A stretch of 64,000 nucleotides of DNA, taken from positions 122,000-185,999 of the forward strand of contig JAMFSR010000033.1 in the NCBI GenBank assembly GCA_026225395.1, read 5' to 3'. This document shows, in pieces, positions 1-8,747 of the stretch (positions are counted from its first letter, which is position 1; each line of letters opens with the position of its first letter). The DNA is from Granulicella sapmiensis (lineage in GTDB: Bacteria; Acidobacteriota; Terriglobia; Terriglobales; Acidobacteriaceae). Both the position numbers and the translations under genes were made by a program. A model generated the notes under the pieces. The model was given only the letters and a program-made list of their open reading frames with translations, made no database searches and had not been told where the DNA came from.

Positions 1-991
1 CATTCATGGTCGCGAGCTTGGTCAGGCTTTCAGCAAACACTTCCGAGTAGGTCTTCTGCGCCGCGGGCTTGGTTTCGCCGGTTTCCGGATCGTAAGGTCC
101 GAGACCGTGGAACTTCTTTTGTTTCTCGAGCGCAGGCTGGAAGCCTTTACCCTTCTGCGTAAGCGCGTGCAGCACTACCGGGCGGTTCTGCTTCTTCAGG
201 AACTTGAAGGTCTCGATCAGCATCGGCAGGTTATGCCCGTCGACGGGGCCATAGTAGTTCAGGCCGAACTCCTCGAAGATCATGCCGCGCCCTACGATGC
301 CCTTGGCCGCCTCTTCGGCCTTCTTGGCGATATGCACCGCCGCGCGCCCGCCGAACTTCTCCAACAGGCCTGCAGCGCGATCGTGCAGGCTCACATACGT
401 TGGGTTGGTCGCAATCTTGTGGAAGTACTCCGCAATGGCGCCGACGTTCTTGTCGATCGACCACTCGTTATCGTTCAGCACGATGATCAGGCGCTTGGTG
501 GAGGCAGCAATATTATTGAGCGCCTCAAAGCTGATGCCGTTAGTAAACGCCGCATCGCCGGCCAGTGCGACGACGTGCTCGGTGCCGCCGCTCATGTCGC
601 GCGCCACGGCCATACCCAGCGCTGCGCTCAAGGCCGTCCCGGCATGGCCTGCACCGAACGAATCATGCGCGCTCTCGGTGCGCAGCATAAAGCCGTTCAA
701 CCCACCGGGCTGGCGGATCGTGTCAAACTGTTTTTCGCGTCCGGTCAGCAGCTTATGGACGTAGCTCTGGTGGCTCACGTCGAACACAAAGCTGTCCCGC
801 GGCGTATCGAACACATAATGCATGGCGATCGTCAGCTCGACGACACCAAGGTTCGGACCGATATGCCCGCCTGTCTTGGCAACACCGAGGATCAGCCGCT
901 CGCGAATCTCCTCCGCCAGCCGCTCTAACTCCACCATCCCCAGCTTCTTTACATCCGCCGGCGATTTGATCCTGCTTAAATACTCACTCAT
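1..991 (-). CDS. dxs: 1-deoxy-D-xylulose-5-phosphate synthase, 5' part
   Basis: The reverse strand reads without a stop from ATG at 991 (MSEYLSRIKSPADVKKLG) to the window edge, giving about 330 N-terminal residues. The C-terminal half lies outside the window. Dxs condenses pyruvate and glyceraldehyde 3-phosphate with thiamine diphosphate as the first step of the MEP isoprenoid pathway. Diagnostic stretches are GGHIGPNLGVVELT near the N-terminus, SFGAGHAGTALSAALG, the TPP-binding GDAAFTNGISFEALNN followed by VLNDNEWSIDKNVGA, and GPVDGHNLPMLI. The usual GDGA of the TPP motif reads GDAA here, a variant I recall from other acidobacterial and verrucomicrobial sequences. The gene points away from its neighbour, which ends about 190 bases upstream. 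Confidence 0.96.
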   Translation of the reverse strand, partial: MSEYLSRIKSPADVKKLGMVELERLAEEIRERLILGVAKTGGHIGPNLGVVELTIAMHYVFDTPRDSFVFDVSHQSYVHKLLTGREKQFDTIRQPGGLNGFMLRTESAHDSFGAGHAGTALSAALGMAVARDMSGGTEHVVALAGDAAFTNGISFEALNNIAASTKRLIIVLNDNEWSIDKNVGAIAEYFHKIATNPTYVSLHDRAAGLLEKFGGRAAVHIAKKAEEAAKGIVGRGMIFEEFGLNYYGPVDGHNLPMLIETFKFLKKQNRPVVLHALTQKGKGFQPALEKQKKFHGLGPYDPETGETKPAAQKTYSEVFAESLTKLATMN

Positions 992-1131
992 GCAACGCTC
1001 GTTAGATCCTTGGACCCTTAGACGCGCCCGTGCGTTCCGCAGGTTCGCTACCGGGCCGAATCTCCAGTGTATCAACCCCCGGCCCACGCGCACACCTTTG
1101 TCCACACTGTGTGTCATCCTGCCAAAACGGG

Positions 1132-1161
1132 CGCTGGCGCCGGGGGGAGCCGGCGCCAGCG
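1132..1161 (-). terminator. 12-bp GC-rich hairpin after the OmpA-like gene
   Basis: A perfect inverted repeat: arm CGCTGGCGCCGG (1132-1143), six-base loop, arm CCGGCGCCAGCG (1150-1161). It begins about 20 bases after the stop codon of the OmpA-like gene read on the minus strand. No T-run follows on either strand, so it may be a factor-dependent terminator or an mRNA 3'-end stabiliser rather than a classical intrinsic terminator. It also lies between that gene and the dxs start, so it could insulate dxs. Confidence 0.55.
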
Positions 1162-1182
1162 TATCTCTCAGAATTCACCTTC

Positions 1183-2868
1183 TCAGGGTTGAGAAATGAC
1201 TGTGCTGTTGCTTTCGTCGAACGTCGCCCCAGCCGGCACGAAGGTGTTCGTTGCCGTCCGTCCGCTTGCGGTGCCGACGCGCGGTTCAATCCGTCCCGCG
1301 TCCACACCTTTTTCCTCAGTCAAATAGCGGCGCTCGTTGATGGCCCGCTCCGCGGCCATTTTGGGTTTCTCGCCATCTCCATAGTTTCCGACGATGACCA
1401 GCTTCCCGGCCGACTCACGCTGTAGCTGCAGGGCGATATCGTCCAGGCAGGCCTTTGCTTCGTTATCCACACGCACCGGACGCTTGTGGTCACGCTCAAA
1501 GGAGATCGCGCAAAGCGTGCTCGTTTGCGGAACGACAACCGCGGCCACTGGTGCATTTACGCTTACAGTTGTAGTCGCGGAAGCCGACTTGCCCAGATCG
1601 TCGACAGCGTTGCAGGTCACCGTGATTGTTCCCGGAGCGACACCGCTGGTACTCAGGCTAGCGGTCGAGGTCGTTCCCGTAACCGTTCCCGCACTTGTAG
1701 TGTAGGAGTAGGTCAGCGGGCGATTCTGAGGACTGCTCGCTTGCGCAGTAATAGTCGCGCCATCGCCCGGCGACACGCTCGAAGGACTTGCAGAGCAGCC
1801 AACTGTCGGTGGATCGAACGGCTGCACCGTGAATCCAGCTGTGCAGCTGGCTTCCTCGCCTACGCGGTTGCCCTGCGAGACATGCCCGGAAACCGTATAA
1901 CTTCCAGGCGCCAACCCGGACGTTTTTATGGTTGCGGTCGCATCCGCGCCGTCTACTGCGGCTCCACTTCCACTCGTCGTCCAGCTATAGAAAACCTTCC
2001 GCTTCGGATTCAGATTTGTTGCCATCGCGGCTGCCGTCACAGGATCGCCGGCATACACCGTACCTGGCTGCACGCTGCACGAAAGCGCCACAGGAAGCCG
2101 TTCCCGGCCGCCGCCAAATCCGAACAGCAGGCCTGAAGAAAGCCGCAGATCGTTCTGGCTTGCGCTCGTTCCGGTCGAAACACCATTGGCAACGCCATCA
2201 AACCTGGTCATCATGTACTCCGCCTGCACCGCGCGGATGGAAACGTGATGTGTCAGGCGAATATCCAACCCTCCGCCGCCGGTGAAGGCGAAGGAGCTTT
2301 GCACTGGCAGAACCACGCAAGCAGCCCCCGCACAATTGGCAGATGTGACCGCACTCGCATGGACGCCGCCGGCAAGCACCTGCACAAATGGTGTAAAGCG
2401 ACTGTCATTCCGAAACGAAAGCCGCGGCCCAAACAAGTACGTGTAAGCCGTCCCGCTCGAGTTGATGACGATCGGCTGACTCGCACCGGTACCTGTCAGT
2501 TGCACCTGGCTGTCGTCATATCCGCCGAAGTCACCCACAATGCCGAGGTAGCGATTGAAGTTGAAGGCAATCGACGCGCTTCCGCCATTCAACCCCACCA
2601 TGCGATTGCCCGCGACCGTGTTATTCGAGCTGGTCCCAAACCGCGAGTACCCCAGGAACAGTTCCGCCTTCGGTGCCCTGTGGCGCCTATGCGGTACCGG
2701 CGTTGACGTTACAGGCTGAACGCCCGGCCCTTGTGGCGCGATGGAACTGGCGAGAGCCCCCGACGCCTTGCTGGTTGAGCTGGTGGGACCTTCCCCGTGA
2801 AGCAACGGCATCGGCGCCATCGAAAGAACGACTACCAGTGTGGCAAGCATCCGTGCAGATAATTTCAT
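1183..2868 (-). CDS. outer-membrane barrel protein with Ig-like repeats and degenerate OmpA-like C-terminus
   Basis: A 561-residue protein with a signal peptide (KLSARMLATLVVVLSM, about residues 1-26). Residues about 65-255 look like an eight-strand outer-membrane barrel, with alternating patterns such as AELFLGYSRFG and ASIAFNFNRYLGIVGDFGGY. Two Ig/PKD-like modules follow (about 256-350 and 353-440), each opening with a Cys-Ser pair: LSCSVQPGTVYAGDPV and VGCSASPSSVSPGDGA. The last 110 residues resemble an OmpA peptidoglycan-binding domain (KLVIVGNYGDGEKPKMAAER then RRYLTEEKGVDAGRIEPRVG), but the usual G-H-x-D core reads GNYGD, so peptidoglycan binding is uncertain. It probably tethers or shapes the envelope. 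The substrate is unknown. Confidence 0.8.
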   Translation of the reverse strand: MKLSARMLATLVVVLSMAPMPLLHGEGPTSSTSKASGALASSIAPQGPGVQPVTSTPVPHRRHRAPKAELFLGYSRFGTSSNNTVAGNRMVGLNGGSASIAFNFNRYLGIVGDFGGYDDSQVQLTGTGASQPIVINSSGTAYTYLFGPRLSFRNDSRFTPFVQVLAGGVHASAVTSANCAGAACVVLPVQSSFAFTGGGGLDIRLTHHVSIRAVQAEYMMTRFDGVANGVSTGTSASQNDLRLSSGLLFGFGGGRERLPVALSCSVQPGTVYAGDPVTAAAMATNLNPKRKVFYSWTTSGSGAAVDGADATATIKTSGLAPGSYTVSGHVSQGNRVGEEASCTAGFTVQPFDPPTVGCSASPSSVSPGDGATITAQASSPQNRPLTYSYTTSAGTVTGTTSTASLSTSGVAPGTITVTCNAVDDLGKSASATTTVSVNAPVAAVVVPQTSTLCAISFERDHKRPVRVDNEAKACLDDIALQLQRESAGKLVIVGNYGDGEKPKMAAERAINERRYLTEEKGVDAGRIEPRVGTASGRTATNTFVPAGATFDESNSTVISQP

Positions 2869-2961
2869 TTCATTCTCCTGAATCTCGCGCCGCGCTCAGT
2901 CTCGACGCCCATCGTTGCATCGGCCGCTGCCACCCTCGTTTGAGGATGGCAGCGGGGTAGC

Positions 2962-5805
2962 TTACTGGACGTTGATGACGGTGTTGACCATCGTGACCGA
3001 CGCATTCAAAGCAATAACTCTGCCGTTGATCGTCGTGATCGCGGCAACTCCGGGACTCGAAACCGTGATGCCCGGCGAGGAAATGACGGTTCCGACCATC
3101 GTTCCGCCGCCACCGTAGTTGATAACCGCTCCGGGAAGGTTGCCAACCGCCCAGAAGACGTGGCTCGCCTGTGCTCCGTTGAGCAGGATCACGCTTTGAG
3201 CCTGTGTCGGCGTGCCCACCGTCAGAGACGATCCGATCTGGAAGATAAAGTACGCGTTGGCATTGCCCTGAGCATCGAGAGTCAGCGGATTTCCGGTGAT
3301 TTGATAGAACGTTGCCGACTTGTACGTTCCAGGAGCCAGCGTGAGGCCGCCCAACTCGTTGCTCGCAAGCGTGATGCCACCAGCAAGTCCCTGAAGCGTG
3401 TTGTACGCCGCCAGAGCTTCCCCCGCGCCCACGGTTGCAGTGTTGAAGGTAGTAGCAGTTCCTTCATTCGGGCAAGCCGTCGTCGGTTGACTGGTACCGG
3501 GAGCAGTAAAGATCGTGGTAAGCCCCGTTCCCGGTGTGCCCGCCACTGGTCCAACAATGCCTGCGTTCGTTCCCGTCTCTGTATAAGTGCAGGAGTCCGC
3601 ACCGGTAAGAGTCACAACACTGTCATCGTGGAATCCGGTGATCAGCGAAGACGCACCCGTTGTCCCGATATCACCATTGTTGATGGCTGTTAAGAGCCCT
3701 TGGTTCGTGATCCCGGCTCCGCCGCCAAATGCTCCAAAGAGCGAGATGGTGGGTCCGAGTACGATAGGCGGCGGTATCACTGCCGCAGCAGTCGTAAACG
3801 TCCATGGATTCGGCGCGCCGGTGGTTCCCAGCGGATCTCCTGCGAGGTCCGTTGCTCCATTGGTTACGGTAGCGAGATAACTGGTGCTTGGCAGCAGCGC
3901 CACTGTAGGCGTCAGAGTCGCGGTAAACGTCGCTGCGTTATACGAGAGCGTCGCCGCCACCGGATTTCCGGCCTGCGTCAGGAAGAAGGTCGCATTGGTG
4001 AAGGTCAACGGATTCATCGCCTTCGTAAAGGTCGCGCTTATCGCCTGTGTCAGTGGAACGTTGGTGGCAGCGTTCGCCGGTAAGGTTGAAACGATCTCCG
4101 GTGGCACAACGACAGGCGGCACAGTAGTGAACGTCCACACATAGTTGTTCGCCAGCCCGGTGCCCGCGAGGTTCTGCGCTCCGGTCGTGATCGTTGCCGT
4201 GTACAGAGTATTGGTGGCAAGGTTCGCTGTCGGAGTGAACGTCAACGTGTTACCGATCGCCGCATAAGCAACCAGGCCGGTCACAGGCGTCGTTCCTGGT
4301 CCCGTCAACGTAAAGGTTGTCCCGTTGATCGTGGCAGGATTCATCGGCACGCTGAACGTGGCGCTGACCGCTTGATTGGCTGGTACGTTCGTGGCTCCGG
4401 CTAGCGGTATGGTCGAGGTCACCGTTGGCGGTACGGCTACAGCCAGACCGGTCGTAAAGGTCCAGACGTAGTTCTGAGCCAACGCCGTGCCGGCCAGGTT
4501 CTGCGCCCCGGTGGTGATCGTAGCCGTATACAAAGTGTTGTACGCAAGCGCTGCGCTGGGCGTGAACGTAGCAGTCGAGCCTGCGGCGACGTAGGTAACA
4601 ACCCCTATCACAGGGGTCGCACCCGGTCCTGCAAGTGTGAAGGTTGTCGCGTTGATCGTGCCCGGATTCATGGCCACGCTGAACGTCGCGCTGAGAGCCT
4701 GGTTCACAGGCACAGCCACTGCCAGGTTGGCAGGAACCGTCGCGATGACCGTTGGCGGCGTGGGCGCCGGAAGCGTTCTAAAGATCCATACATAGTTGGC
4801 GGCCAGCGGTGCGCCCCCCGCGCTCTGCGCGCCGGTGGTGATCGTGGCCGTATAGAGAGTGTTGACCACGAGCGCGGCTGACGGCGTGAACGTCGCCACT
4901 GCACCGGTGCAGGCGACCGTACCCGCCACGGCTGTCGCGCCGGGAGCGGCGGTAAGCGTGAAGCTGGTTGCCGGCGACGCAAGTGTCGCGCAATTCATTG
5001 CCTGGCTGAACGTCGCGCTCACCACTTGATTGAGCGGCACACCCGTCGCGCCATTGAGCGGCACGGTCGAAAGGACCACCGGCTGCACCGCGGTCGTAAA
5101 GCTCCAGACATAGTTCGCCGCAAGCGGATCGCCGGTCGAGTCGGTAGCTCCGGCGGTAATCGTCGCCGTATAAACCGTGTTGTACGTCAACGCTACGCTT
5201 GGGGTAAAGGAAGCCACCGATCCCGTCGCGTTATACGTAACAGTCCCAGCCACAGCCGTCGCGCCGGCCTTCAAAAGGAAAGTGGTGGCAGTAATCGTCG
5301 CGGGATTCATCGCCTTGCTGAACGTCGCCGTGAGCACCTGGTTGGCCGGCACACCCGTAGCGCCATTCGCTGGCACCGTCGCAATCACCGTCGGCTGTGT
5401 CGCCGTCGTAAAGCTCCATGTATAGGCTGCGGGAGTAGCGACACCGAGCGTGTTCGCCGCTCCGGTCGTGATCGTCGCCGTATAAAGCGTGTTGTACGCG
5501 AGGGCAGCACTGGGCGTAAACGAAGCGACGGACCCCGTCGCGGTGTAAGCAACCGTTCCTGCCACAGCAGTCGTGCCTGGTCCCGTCAACAGAAATGTCG
5601 AAGAAGTAATCGTCGCCGCGTTCATCGCCTCGCTGAAGGTCGCACTCACAACCTGGCCGACCGGAACAGCGGTGGCGCCGTTAGCAGGCACCGTAGAGAC
5701 CACAACCGGAGCCGTCGAAACAACCGTCTCCTTGCCGCATCCGGTCGTAAATACAAGAAGTAAAGCTACCAAAGCTGCTGTGAAACCAGACTTACACGTG
5801 TACAT
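2962..5805 (-). CDS. lipoprotein with six SbsA-type Ig repeats and C-terminal ice-binding-like domain
   Basis: The start is set at ATG 5805 because it gives a clear lipoprotein signal: a hydrophobic stretch, then FTTGC with Cys23. An upstream in-frame extension exists but is not signal-like. The mature 947-residue protein has six repeats of about 105 residues, each opening like STVPANGATAVPVGQVVSAT and ending with a WSFTT/WTFTT-type strand, as in Big_5/SbsA Ig-like domains. From about residue 687 to the end it matches the DUF3494 ice-binding beta-solenoid: FGAFGGGAGITNQG, LGGLTLAPGTYKS, NAYFIFQIGSSLTV, ASHVFWAVG, GTVISSPGITV. The Ig stalk would project the solenoid from the membrane. Ice binding, adhesion to ice or another crystalline surface, or adhesion generally are possible. 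The domain assignment is from motif recognition. Confidence 0.85.
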   Translation of the reverse strand: MYTCKSGFTAALVALLLVFTTGCGKETVVSTAPVVVSTVPANGATAVPVGQVVSATFSEAMNAATITSSTFLLTGPGTTAVAGTVAYTATGSVASFTPSAALAYNTLYTATITTGAANTLGVATPAAYTWSFTTATQPTVIATVPANGATGVPANQVLTATFSKAMNPATITATTFLLKAGATAVAGTVTYNATGSVASFTPSVALTYNTVYTATITAGATDSTGDPLAANYVWSFTTAVQPVVLSTVPLNGATGVPLNQVVSATFSQAMNCATLASPATSFTLTAAPGATAVAGTVACTGAVATFTPSAALVVNTLYTATITTGAQSAGGAPLAANYVWIFRTLPAPTPPTVIATVPANLAVAVPVNQALSATFSVAMNPGTINATTFTLAGPGATPVIGVVTYVAAGSTATFTPSAALAYNTLYTATITTGAQNLAGTALAQNYVWTFTTGLAVAVPPTVTSTIPLAGATNVPANQAVSATFSVPMNPATINGTTFTLTGPGTTPVTGLVAYAAIGNTLTFTPTANLATNTLYTATITTGAQNLAGTGLANNYVWTFTTVPPVVVPPEIVSTLPANAATNVPLTQAISATFTKAMNPLTFTNATFFLTQAGNPVAATLSYNAATFTATLTPTVALLPSTSYLATVTNGATDLAGDPLGTTGAPNPWTFTTAAAVIPPPIVLGPTISLFGAFGGGAGITNQGLLTAINNGDIGTTGASSLITGFHDDSVVTLTGADSCTYTETGTNAGIVGPVAGTPGTGLTTIFTAPGTSQPTTACPNEGTATTFNTATVGAGEALAAYNTLQGLAGGITLASNELGGLTLAPGTYKSATFYQITGNPLTLDAQGNANAYFIFQIGSSLTVGTPTQAQSVILLNGAQASHVFWAVGNLPGAVINYGGGGTMVGTVISSPGITVSSPGVAAITTINGRVIALNASVTMVNTVINVQ

Positions 5806-5924
5806 GGTGTTCCCCCAAAGGTCGGCCCGTGCGACAGGTACCGGTCCCCGTGTGCTTTTCATCCAGCAACAACGGGTATTCGCGGAACTTGCCGTTCCTA
5901 GAGGTAGCAGTATCGTATCTACGA

Positions 5925-5948
5925 AGTCTGAGCTATATAGCTCAGACT
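5925..5948. promoter_or_regulatory. perfect 24-bp palindrome in a divergent promoter region
   Basis: The arm AGTCTGAGCTAT (5925-5936) is followed with no spacer by its exact reverse complement (5937-5948). It lies between the divergent ice-binding lipoprotein gene (start 5805) and the hydrolase gene (start 6102), about 120 and 154 bases from the two start codons. A spacer-free palindrome cannot form a tight RNA hairpin without opening central pairs, so a dimeric-protein operator is at least as likely as a terminator. No regulator gene is adjacent. The rest of 5806-6101 shows no other convincing element. Confidence 0.6.
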
Positions 5949-6101
5949 GCAACAAATGTCGCACCTCCAAACAAGGTTGCCCGGCCACTGAAAATATCCG
6001 CCAAATCGGCTGCCGCCAACCTCTTGCACGCTTGATATCGAGGTCTTCGCAGAGCCACCCTATAGCGCATTTCATGCCAAATCTGCATCCCACGGCTTAC
6101 T

Positions 6102-7262
6102 ATGTTCCGCATGGACATCACGACACGGCACGCCCTTCTTGGCATCCTCGCTCTCGCTCTCACAATCCCGGCAGCAAAGGCCCAGCAAACCGTCCTTCCG
6201 CTCTGGCCACACGGCACGCCCGAACCAGCCCAGACCACCGAGCCCGAAAAGGATGTCACTAAGGACTCCGACAATCCGATCAACGGCCACCGCTCCCTGC
6301 GCCTGACCAACGTCACTGTCCCGACCATGACGGTCTACCAGCCGCCCGCCGACAAAAACACCCGCACCGCCGCGCTGGTCTTCCCCGGCGGCGGCTACGC
6401 GCGCCTCGCCTGGACTGGCGAAGGCACCGACACCTGCGACTGGCTCACGTCCGTCGGCATCACCTGCCTCCTGGTCAAGTACCGCGTCCCGCAGCCGCAA
6501 GGAGAAGCCGGCCATTATCCCGCCGACTTCGCCGATCTCGAAGACGCGCAGCAGGCCATGCGCCTGGCTCGCGCCCACGCCGGCGACTGGCACATCGATC
6601 CCAGCCACATCGGCGTCATCGGCTTTTCCGCCGGCGGCAATCTTGCCGTGCTGCTCAGCACACACCCGGACGACCACCACATCGAATCCACCCCCGCCGC
6701 GCACGACATTCCCGGCCTCGCCGGCGAAGCATCCGGAGGCATCAAGCTGACCGGCATCGCAGACGCCCGTCCGAACTTCGCGATCGTCGTCTACCCGGCC
6801 TATCTCGCAATCCCGCCCGACAACAAGACCCTCGACCCGGTCTACGCGCCCAATCAATTCACGCCGCCAACGTTCCTCATCCAGGCAGAAGACGACAAGT
6901 CCTACGGCTTCAACGCGCCTATCTACTATCAGGCACTCGCCGCGGCGAAAATTCCCGCGGAACTCCACATGTACGCCTCAGGCGGTCATGGCTTCGGCAT
7001 TCACCCTCCAGGAAAGCCGGAAGAGCATTGGACGCGCATCGCGGACATCTGGCTGCGGACGATCAGCATGCTGCCGCCCTATAACCCGCAACGTCCAGCC
7101 ATTGTCACCGCGCCGGCAACGACGATACCAGGAGCAGCGGGCACTGTACCCTGCGTTCCATCCTCCGCCGCACCGCAACAGCAGCAAGCAGGCAGGCCGA
7201 ACAATGCCCAACCCAGCAACACCAACGGCGCTCCTCCTGCCGATACCCCCTGCTACCAATAG
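6102..7262 (+). CDS. secreted alpha/beta hydrolase (acetylxylan-esterase / BD-FAE-like)
   Basis: 386 residues with a signal peptide ending near IPAAKAQQ. The start could equally be the ATG at 6111, which begins the signal more cleanly. The oxyanion-loop motif PGGGYA is at about 95-100, nucleophile elbow GFSAGGN at 174-180 (Ser176), acid AEDDKS near 264-265, and catalytic His296 in GGHGFG. This layout is that of endo-xylanase-B-type esterases that remove acetyl or feruloyl groups from plant polysaccharides in the periplasm or outside the cell. The C-terminal 40 residues after about 345 are low-complexity Pro/Ala/Gln and probably disordered. It stands alone downstream of the palindromic intergenic region. 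The true substrate cannot be read from the sequence. Confidence 0.85.
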   Translation: MFRMDITTRHALLGILALALTIPAAKAQQTVLPLWPHGTPEPAQTTEPEKDVTKDSDNPINGHRSLRLTNVTVPTMTVYQPPADKNTRTAALVFPGGGYARLAWTGEGTDTCDWLTSVGITCLLVKYRVPQPQGEAGHYPADFADLEDAQQAMRLARAHAGDWHIDPSHIGVIGFSAGGNLAVLLSTHPDDHHIESTPAAHDIPGLAGEASGGIKLTGIADARPNFAIVVYPAYLAIPPDNKTLDPVYAPNQFTPPTFLIQAEDDKSYGFNAPIYYQALAAAKIPAELHMYASGGHGFGIHPPGKPEEHWTRIADIWLRTISMLPPYNPQRPAIVTAPATTIPGAAGTVPCVPSSAAPQQQQAGRPNNAQPSNTNGAPPADTPCYQ

Positions 7263-7317
7263 CCTCTAGCTTCAAACGCTGGCTTAACCTTTAACGAACG
7301 TCGGTGCGGCGCCCCAA

Positions 7318-8315
7318 CTACCGCCGCACCGACCGCCTCTGGATCACGTGAATCCGTTCCCGCGTCATCCGAACCCGGCACGCCAACCCGTCGCCACAGG
7401 TACGATCCCGCACGCCTACCCACGCCACCTGGTCCGGGCTGTTGATCATCCACGCCGTTGCATTCGTCGCATAATGCACCTGGTCGAGATACGAAGCCGC
7501 CACCACATCCGAGTCCGCCGCATCCGCAGTCATCTGCATGCAGTCATTGCCCGGCCGGCCGTCGCCGTGCAGTAGTTCTCATCATGCTCGAGCAACAGCT
7601 TGCGATTCTCATCGCCGGTAAAGTACCGCGTCGTCACCGCCGGAATGCCCACCGCCATCTGCCACCGCGCAAGGTCCTCCATAAACGCCGGCGGCAGCTG
7701 CGTCATCTCGATCGAATCTTCCTTCACTTCCTTCGAAAACACGGTTACGGAAGGCGTCGGCTCGCCATTGGTCGGATGAAAGAAGAATCCGCCTAGCACA
7801 ATCCCCTCCTGCAGATCGACCCAGATAAATCCGCGCCCCGCGAGATACGTCCCCATCTGCCCTGAAACAGTCACATACCGCCCGTCGCGCACCACCACCG
7901 GTGTCGCCGAGCCCTCCATCACCGCGTTCATCGCATCCGGCAGCGACATATCGCGCCCATAGTGAAACATCACGCCCGGAACACCGTCATGCAGCACCTT
8001 ATGGAAGCGCTTGTCCCGCATCACCTGGTTCGAAACAGCACCGTCATACCGGCTCAGGAACGCCACATCCGCGGGCAGAGTCCGCCTTTGAAAGATCCCC
8101 GGATCATACGATGGCCCGGGCGGTAAAGCTTCCACCGCCGCTCCCTGTGCCTCGGGGGCTGGAGTCTCGGGTGTCGATCGCTCAATCGGCGCTGCTCGCT
8201 GCGGGCCCAGTGGACCATCCTGCAAGCCCGGTGCATCCTGCGCCACAGCCTGCATCATCGCGCCCACCAACAGCAGCGCACCAACCGCAATCGGCAAGCG
8301 ATCCATCCTCATCAC
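7318..8315 (-). pseudogene. secreted protein of unknown function, interrupted by a frameshift near 7540-7560
   Basis: The 5' frame runs from 8315 to a stop at 7530 and opens with a signal peptide (DRLPIAVGALLLVGAMMQA). A second frame continues immediately to 7318. The join is natural if one base is restored in the CGACGGCCGGCC stretch near 7550: the product then reads about HDENYCTAT-GRPGNDCMQMTA and continues to RRSVRR. Possible starts are GTG 8315, ATG 8312 or ATG 8306. GGAGG at 8316-8320 best fits ATG 8306. The central part (SLPDAMNAV, DGRYVTVSG, GFIWVDLQ) resembles the secreted protein at 31877. The restored protein would be about 330 residues. Whether the indel is real or an error is open. 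Confidence 0.7.
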
Positions 8316-8747
8316 CCTCCATTCACCTCCGCGTTTTGGCCCAGCGATGGGGAATTGTAACGTGCGCTAGCGCTATCGCTGACGAAAAACTGCGGGTGGG
8401 AAGATCCACAGGAGTGGCAGGAAATAGCGGGCGGTGGTGGAAGATCACGAGATTTTCTTGGGACAGATCGTTAAGAAGAACTTGAACTACGCAGTGCTTG
8501 GGAGTGGTGGCCTGATTTCGTAGGTTTTTCTCCGTTTGGAGAGAAGTACGAAAGATTTCGTTGACATGTACGAACTTATTCGTATAACGTTCTTGCATGA
8601 GTAGGAAACAAGAGAACTGTAACGCCGTTCACAGAGCCGCACGGAACCCCGGCGCGTTTTTCTGCGTAAGGCATTCCTAGAGACTCACGAGTCCCAATCG
8701 ACTCACGGACACGCTCCAACAACGCATCCCCGCACGACGAGGATTCC
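8316..8747. other. 432-base gene-free divergent region
   Basis: This region separates the frameshifted secreted protein gene (minus) from the TonB-receptor gene (plus). It holds a 10-bp palindrome GCGCTAGCGC (8364-8373) flanked by an inverted pair CAGCGAT (8342-8348) and ATCGCTG (8375-8381), and a strong sigma-70-like promoter near 8561. Short ORFs inside it have no ribosome-binding site or recognisable product. Confidence 0.5.
8561..8588 (+). promoter_or_regulatory. sigma-70-type promoter for the TonB-receptor gene
   Basis: TTGACA at 8561-8566 is a perfect -35 consensus. TATAAC at 8583-8588 follows after a 16-base spacer. The expected transcript start near 8595 gives a leader of about 150 bases before the receptor ATG at 8748, whose ribosome-binding site is GAGGA just upstream. 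This is the clearest promoter in the window by eye. Confidence 0.6.

Noticed and set aside
2962..5700. Direct repeats as a CRISPR or tandem DNA array
   Set aside because: The periodicity of about 315 bases reflects six related Ig domains in one coding frame, not spacer-repeat structure.
8323..8598. A 91-codon minus-strand frame before the TonB receptor
   Set aside because: It runs across a strong promoter on the other strand, has no credible start, and shows no protein-like pattern.
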